Of a DNA stretch of 64,000 bases, positions 60,765 through 64,000 are shown piece by piece (positions within the stretch are counted from its first letter, which is position 1; each line of letters starts with the position of its first letter). The translations under genes were made by a program, and so were the position numbers. Where the stretch lies: assembly GCF_900537085.1 (NCBI RefSeq), contig NZ_UNRE01000005.1, forward strand, positions 43,283 through 107,282. The letters run 5' to 3'. Source of the stretch: Agarivorans sp. Alg241-V36 (GTDB lineage: Bacteria; Pseudomonadota; Gammaproteobacteria; Enterobacterales; Celerinatantimonadaceae). The notes under the pieces are model-generated. The model was given only the letters and a program-made list of their open reading frames with translations, did no database searches and had not been told where the DNA came from.

Positions 60765-61979
60765 CTAGGCTTGTTCAATTAACTCTTCAGGCTCTTCAAT
60801 AAGTGGAGCTAGCTCTCGGTTTGTTACACCCTTTTGTTCGCGCAACATACCCGGTGTCATATTCCAGCGTTTCTTAATCGCACAAGACAAATACTGCGGG
60901 CTACTAAAACCCACTACTTTGGCTATTTCACTTAAGGTTTGCTCGGTATCTACTAGTAGCTCTAGTGCCAAATTAAGTTGAGTATCGAGCAAGTAAGCAT
61001 GTAAGGACATGCCTAATTCTTCATGAAATTTATTGTCGATAGCGCCACGTGAGCAGCCTAGTTCAGCCAAAATTTGCTTAACCTTAATATTGCCTTGGTT
61101 AATTCGAATAAGGCTTAATGCGCCGCGTACTAAGTTGTCTTTAAAGTGGAAGAAGTCGGTTGAATCTCGGCCAATCACCCGTTCTGGTTGCACAAAGTGA
61201 TGGCGTTTAACCAAGCTTTTCCCATCCATTAAGGGTTGCAGTAGTGAGGCAGTTAAATAGCCCATGGCGCGAGTGCCTTGGCGCACCGAGGTTAAGGTTG
61301 GCAAACTTAAGGTGCAGTTTAGTTCGTCATCGTCAATCCCCATGATTGAGACTTCTTCGGGGATGTTTATTTTAGCCTGCTGGCAGGCGTAACTCAGTTG
61401 GCGAGCGCGTACATCGTTAGCGGCAATAATGCCAACAGGCTTAGGTAAACGGCTAAGCCAATCAACTAAACACTGTAAGTCGCTGTCCCAAGTATCAATG
61501 TTGTCTTTAGCGCTAAATTGGCTATAGGCGCATTGATTTCGTTCACACCAGTCGCGCAGTAATTGCTCACGGCTGGCCGACCAGTCATTAAAGGGGCGGT
61601 TGGGGTAACCACAAAATGCTAAGTGGGTATAACGGCGCATTTTTAAAAAGCGCGCGGCCATGTTGATGATCTGTTTGTTGTCAGACATCACCACTGGGTA
61701 GTCATGCATGGTATTGGCTACGGTTTCGCTACTGGCAATCCCCACCACTGGAATGTTACGAGATTTAATGGCATCGCGAATTTCAGGATGATCGAAGTCG
61801 GCAATTACGCCATCACCCTGCCATTTGTTAAAATCGTCCACCGAGAATAGGTTTTGTTCTCCAATGAACAAACTCCAGGGCGCGCCGTTTTTCACAAATG
61901 AAGATATGCCGGTAATAATGCCCCGGTCGTAAGCCATGTTAGCGTTCAAAAGTAGCGCTACGCGATAGTTCTTTGCCAT
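60765..61979 (-). CDS. xylR: XylR-type regulator, first copy
   Basis: A 404-residue regulator joining a LacI-like periplasmic-binding sensor to an AraC DNA-binding domain, as in XylR. The N-terminus AKNYRVALLLNANMAYDRG and DGVIADFDHPEI are family-typical; IGIDDDELNCTLSLPTLTSV is the sensor core; the AraC part ends LSEIAKVVGFSSPQYLSCAI and RWNMTPGMLREQ. The start is ATG 61979 with GGAAG upstream; a longer frame to 62060 has no support. A second xylR begins at 63851, with the xylB gene between. Confidence 0.85.
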   Translation of the reverse strand: MAKNYRVALLLNANMAYDRGIITGISSFVKNGAPWSLFIGEQNLFSVDDFNKWQGDGVIADFDHPEIRDAIKSRNIPVVGIASSETVANTMHDYPVVMSDNKQIINMAARFLKMRRYTHLAFCGYPNRPFNDWSASREQLLRDWCERNQCAYSQFSAKDNIDTWDSDLQCLVDWLSRLPKPVGIIAANDVRARQLSYACQQAKINIPEEVSIMGIDDDELNCTLSLPTLTSVRQGTRAMGYLTASLLQPLMDGKSLVKRHHFVQPERVIGRDSTDFFHFKDNLVRGALSLIRINQGNIKVKQILAELGCSRGAIDNKFHEELGMSLHAYLLDTQLNLALELLVDTEQTLSEIAKVVGFSSPQYLSCAIKKRWNMTPGMLREQKGVTNRELAPLIEEPEELIEQA

Positions 61980-62071
61980 AGTATTTGTCTTCCGTATTAC
62001 TACGTTCAATGGGCTGGGGTGAGCACATATGATAAATGCTGATTTATCAGATGTGTTCACTCTGCTGGCAG

Positions 62072-62098
62072 AACAGCCATAGCAAGGCTATGGCTGTT
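62072..62098 (-). other. Perfect hairpin between xylB and xylR
   Basis: A 12-base stem (AACAGCCATAGC and its complement) with a three-base loop, 17 bases past the xylB stop. It lacks a T run, so it may act as a weak or Rho-assisted terminator or mRNA stabiliser. Confidence 0.6.
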
Positions 62099-62114
62099 TG
62101 CTGGGTTTAATGCT

Positions 62115-63566
62115 TTAAAAAAGTGGTGCTAGTTTTGGATAAAGTGCTTGGTAAGTTTCGCGGTGTTTAGCATAAACAGCATGGCGCTCGGCATTTACTT
62201 GGTGAACTTCTACCAACTCAGGTACTGGGCAAATGGCCGCTAAGTCTGGATTTTCTGTCACTCCAAGTTGGGCTAAACGTGCTGCACCAAGTGCTGGGCC
62301 TACTTCGCCGCCTAGTCGGTAGCTCACTGCTTGGCCAAAGACATCGGCCAGCATTTGGCGCCAAAACTGGCTGCGTGCGCCGCCACCAATTAAGGTGATT
62401 TCTTCTGGTTTTAAGCCAGTTGCATGCAGGGCGTCTAAACCGTCGGCAAAGGCATAAGCCACACCTTCCAATACTGCGCGGCATAAATCTAAGGGGCCAG
62501 TAGAGTGGGTCATGCCGAAGAATACGCCCTTGGCTTCTGGATTATTGTGCGGCGTGCGCTCGCCCGATAAGTAAGGCAAAAAGTACACAGGGTTGTCACT
62601 TTCTGGTGCGGCTTCTACTGCGGCTAACATGCTTGGTACATCGGCTTGACCGGTTAAGTTAACTACCCAGTCTAAACATGACGCTGCGCTAAGAATTACT
62701 GACATTTGATGCCAAGCACCAGGCAAGGCGTGACAGAAGCTATGCAAGGCCGATTCTGGGTTGCTTAGGTAGCCGTCGCTTACCGCAAAATAAACTCCCG
62801 AGGTGCCTAAAGACAACATGGCTTGGCCTGGTTTAGTTATACCTACACCTACCGCGCCTGCGGCGTTATCGCCACCACCGGCTACTAAAGGTACCGCTGG
62901 CATGCCCCAGCGCTCGGCCAGTTCCGCTTTAAGGTTTCCAGTTACTTCACTGCCTTCAAACAGTGCTGGCATGTGGTCACGCGTTAAGCCCGTTGCCGCG
63001 AGGATTTCATCACTCCAATCGCGTTTGGCTACGTCTAGCCACATGGTGCCGGCTGAATCTGACATGTCTGAGGCGAAGTTGCCCGAGAGTAAGTAACGCA
63101 AGTAATCTTTAGGTAGCAGTACTTTGTCTACCTTGGCAAAAATCTCAGGCTCATGCTGCTTAACCCAAAGTAATTTTGGTGCGGTAAATCCTGGCATCAT
63201 CAGGTTACCTACCACCTCACGCGAGTTTGGCACGGAGCGTTCAATTTCTTCACACTGAGCCGCGCTGCGGCCGTCGTTCCATAAAATGGCTGGGCGTAAA
63301 ATTTCGCCTTGGGCGTCCAGTAAGGTAGCGCCATGCATTTGGCCACTTAGGCCAATTGCTTTAACTTCTGCTAGCGAGTGCTGTTTGCTTAATGCGCTAA
63401 GTGCATCTTGAGTGGCTTGCCACCAATCTTGAGGCGCTTGCTCTGACCACAGCGGTGCAGGGCGAGATACTGTTAAGCTTTCGGTGGCTTGGCTTACAAT
63501 GTCACCGTTTTCAGCCTGCAGCACAACTTTTACTCCAGAAGTGCCTAAATCAATACCGATATACAT
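62115..63566 (-). CDS. xylB: Xylulokinase
   Basis: A 483-residue FGGY-family kinase, nearly the same length as E. coli XylB. Marks: YIGIDLGTSGVKVVL for the phosphate loop, LSGQMHGATLLD for xylulose, VAGGGDNAAGAVGVG with the catalytic aspartate, and LIGGGARSQFWRQMLADVF for adenosine. It phosphorylates xylulose. It lies between two xylR genes; a 284-base gap upstream is shared with the divergent second xylR. Confidence 0.95.
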   Translation of the reverse strand: MYIGIDLGTSGVKVVLQAENGDIVSQATESLTVSRPAPLWSEQAPQDWWQATQDALSALSKQHSLAEVKAIGLSGQMHGATLLDAQGEILRPAILWNDGRSAAQCEEIERSVPNSREVVGNLMMPGFTAPKLLWVKQHEPEIFAKVDKVLLPKDYLRYLLSGNFASDMSDSAGTMWLDVAKRDWSDEILAATGLTRDHMPALFEGSEVTGNLKAELAERWGMPAVPLVAGGGDNAAGAVGVGITKPGQAMLSLGTSGVYFAVSDGYLSNPESALHSFCHALPGAWHQMSVILSAASCLDWVVNLTGQADVPSMLAAVEAAPESDNPVYFLPYLSGERTPHNNPEAKGVFFGMTHSTGPLDLCRAVLEGVAYAFADGLDALHATGLKPEEITLIGGGARSQFWRQMLADVFGQAVSYRLGGEVGPALGAARLAQLGVTENPDLAAICPVPELVEVHQVNAERHAVYAKHRETYQALYPKLAPLF

Positions 63567-63748
63567 AGAAGTTCCTTATTGGACGCGAGCTGCTCGGCGA
63601 AACTACACTGTAATTAAGCGGCAGCAAAAGTGTTTTGAATATGGCTTCATCCTGCCGTGGATTGGAAACTTGGCTCAATTACGAAAATTACCAGAGGAAT
63701 AGCGTTTTTCCATGGCGTGCCTGAGTTCACAGTTTCGTCTGAAATGTG

Positions 63749-63764
63749 CATGATCATAATCACA
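63749..63764 (+). promoter_or_regulatory. CRP-like site in the xylB/xylR intergenic region
   Basis: CATGA-TCATAA-TCACA matches the CRP consensus TGTGA-N6-TCACA at eight of ten fixed positions. It lies about 86 bases before the xylR start and 180 before xylB. Xylose genes are CRP-dependent in E. coli; here this is only a candidate. Confidence 0.4.
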
Positions 63765-63850
63765 TTACGATTTTTCACAGTGGCGTTCGGCCCCTTTTTT
63801 TTAGATATTAAATTAAATCTTGATTGGCACCGTGCTTTTAGGAGCCCCAC

Positions 63851-64000
63851 ATGTTTGATAAGCGTTTCAAAATTACATTGTTATTTAATGCAAATAAGGT
63901 TTATGACCGCCAGATCATTAAAGGTATTGGCGATTACCTACAGGCTTCGCAATGTGATTGGGATATATTTCTAGAGGAAGATTTTCGCTGTCGGATCAGC
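63851..64000 (+). CDS. xylR: XylR-type regulator, second copy (3' end outside window)
   Basis: An ATG at 63851 preceded by AGGAG opens a frame that runs off the window end. The 50 visible residues, FKITLLFNANKVYDRQIIKG then DYLQASQCDWDIFLEEDF, are close to the N-terminus of E. coli XylR as I recall it (KRHRITLLFNANKAYDRQ). It is nearer to E. coli XylR than is the copy at 60765-61979. It diverges from xylB. Confidence 0.85.
   Translation, partial: MFDKRFKITLLFNANKVYDRQIIKGIGDYLQASQCDWDIFLEEDFRCRIS

Noticed and set aside
63657-63974. 105-residue plus-strand frame near the window end
   Set aside because: Overlaps the clear xylR start in another frame; the xylR frame has the ribosome site and family match.

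Overview
The window is a chromosomal segment of a Gram-negative gammaproteobacterium. Protein content, gene order and moderate GC suggest a marine Alteromonadales- or Vibrionales-type heterotroph such as Agarivorans; the genus is an inference from overall resemblance. Evidence includes menaquinone genes, a thiC-type TPP riboswitch, AraC-type XylR regulators, periplasmic binding proteins, an outer-membrane export pair, and a FabR-like operator upstream of a hemolysin-III-type gene. I see no rRNA, tRNA, CRISPR array, insertion sequence or prophage.

Layout. 1-5.8 kb: the tail of a LysR regulator, small unknown proteins, a voltage-gated channel with an acidic selectivity filter, and a two-gene operon of unknown membrane proteins. 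6-15 kb: a GalT-like nucleotidyltransferase, TrhA/YqfA, a small secreted protein broken by a stop codon, a beta-CASP metallohydrolase, a chemoreceptor, CpdB and a cation/proton antiporter. 15-20.3 kb: LysR/MFS divergent pair, then a sugar-binding-type protein paired with a HAMP-GAF-GGDEF diguanylate cyclase. 21.1-26.1 kb: six overlapping or abutting minus-strand genes that include an ATP-grasp protein and an OlsF-like bifunctional acyltransferase. 26.3-32.4 kb: ModF-like ABC protein ending in a heptamer repeat, DUF805 and CLCA_X-type genes, then a PotD/NspS-like protein overlapping a second diguanylate cyclase.

32.5-36.3 kb is the xylose ABC transporter xylFGH. 36.7-43.6 kb holds menaquinone synthesis (menF-menD-menH-menB, then menC, with menA divergent; menE is absent). 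43.7-45.4 kb is a beta-barrel plus Wza-like export pair. 45.6-52.1 kb is the thiamine operon thiC-thiDE-thiF-thiS-thiG-thiH behind a TPP riboswitch. 52.1-54.4 kb holds a solute-binding protein, a secreted retropepsin-like protein and a periplasmic ATP-dependent DNA ligase. 54.7-64 kb is the second xylose block: xylA, tal-tkt, one xylR, xylB, and the start of a second xylR cut by the window edge.

How it fits together. Xylose would enter by XylFGH, be isomerised by XylA and phosphorylated by XylB, and the xylulose 5-phosphate would enter the non-oxidative pentose phosphate pathway through Tkt and Tal. A shared composite motif (AAATCAGC-N11-GGGAGTGTGA) lies upstream of both xylA and tal, so these genes probably form one regulon, perhaps under one of the two XylR proteins. 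The most notable items are this candidate operator, the six-gene lipid-type operon, the two binding-protein/diguanylate-cyclase pairs, the FabR-like operator, the heptamer repeat and the interrupted secreted-protein gene.
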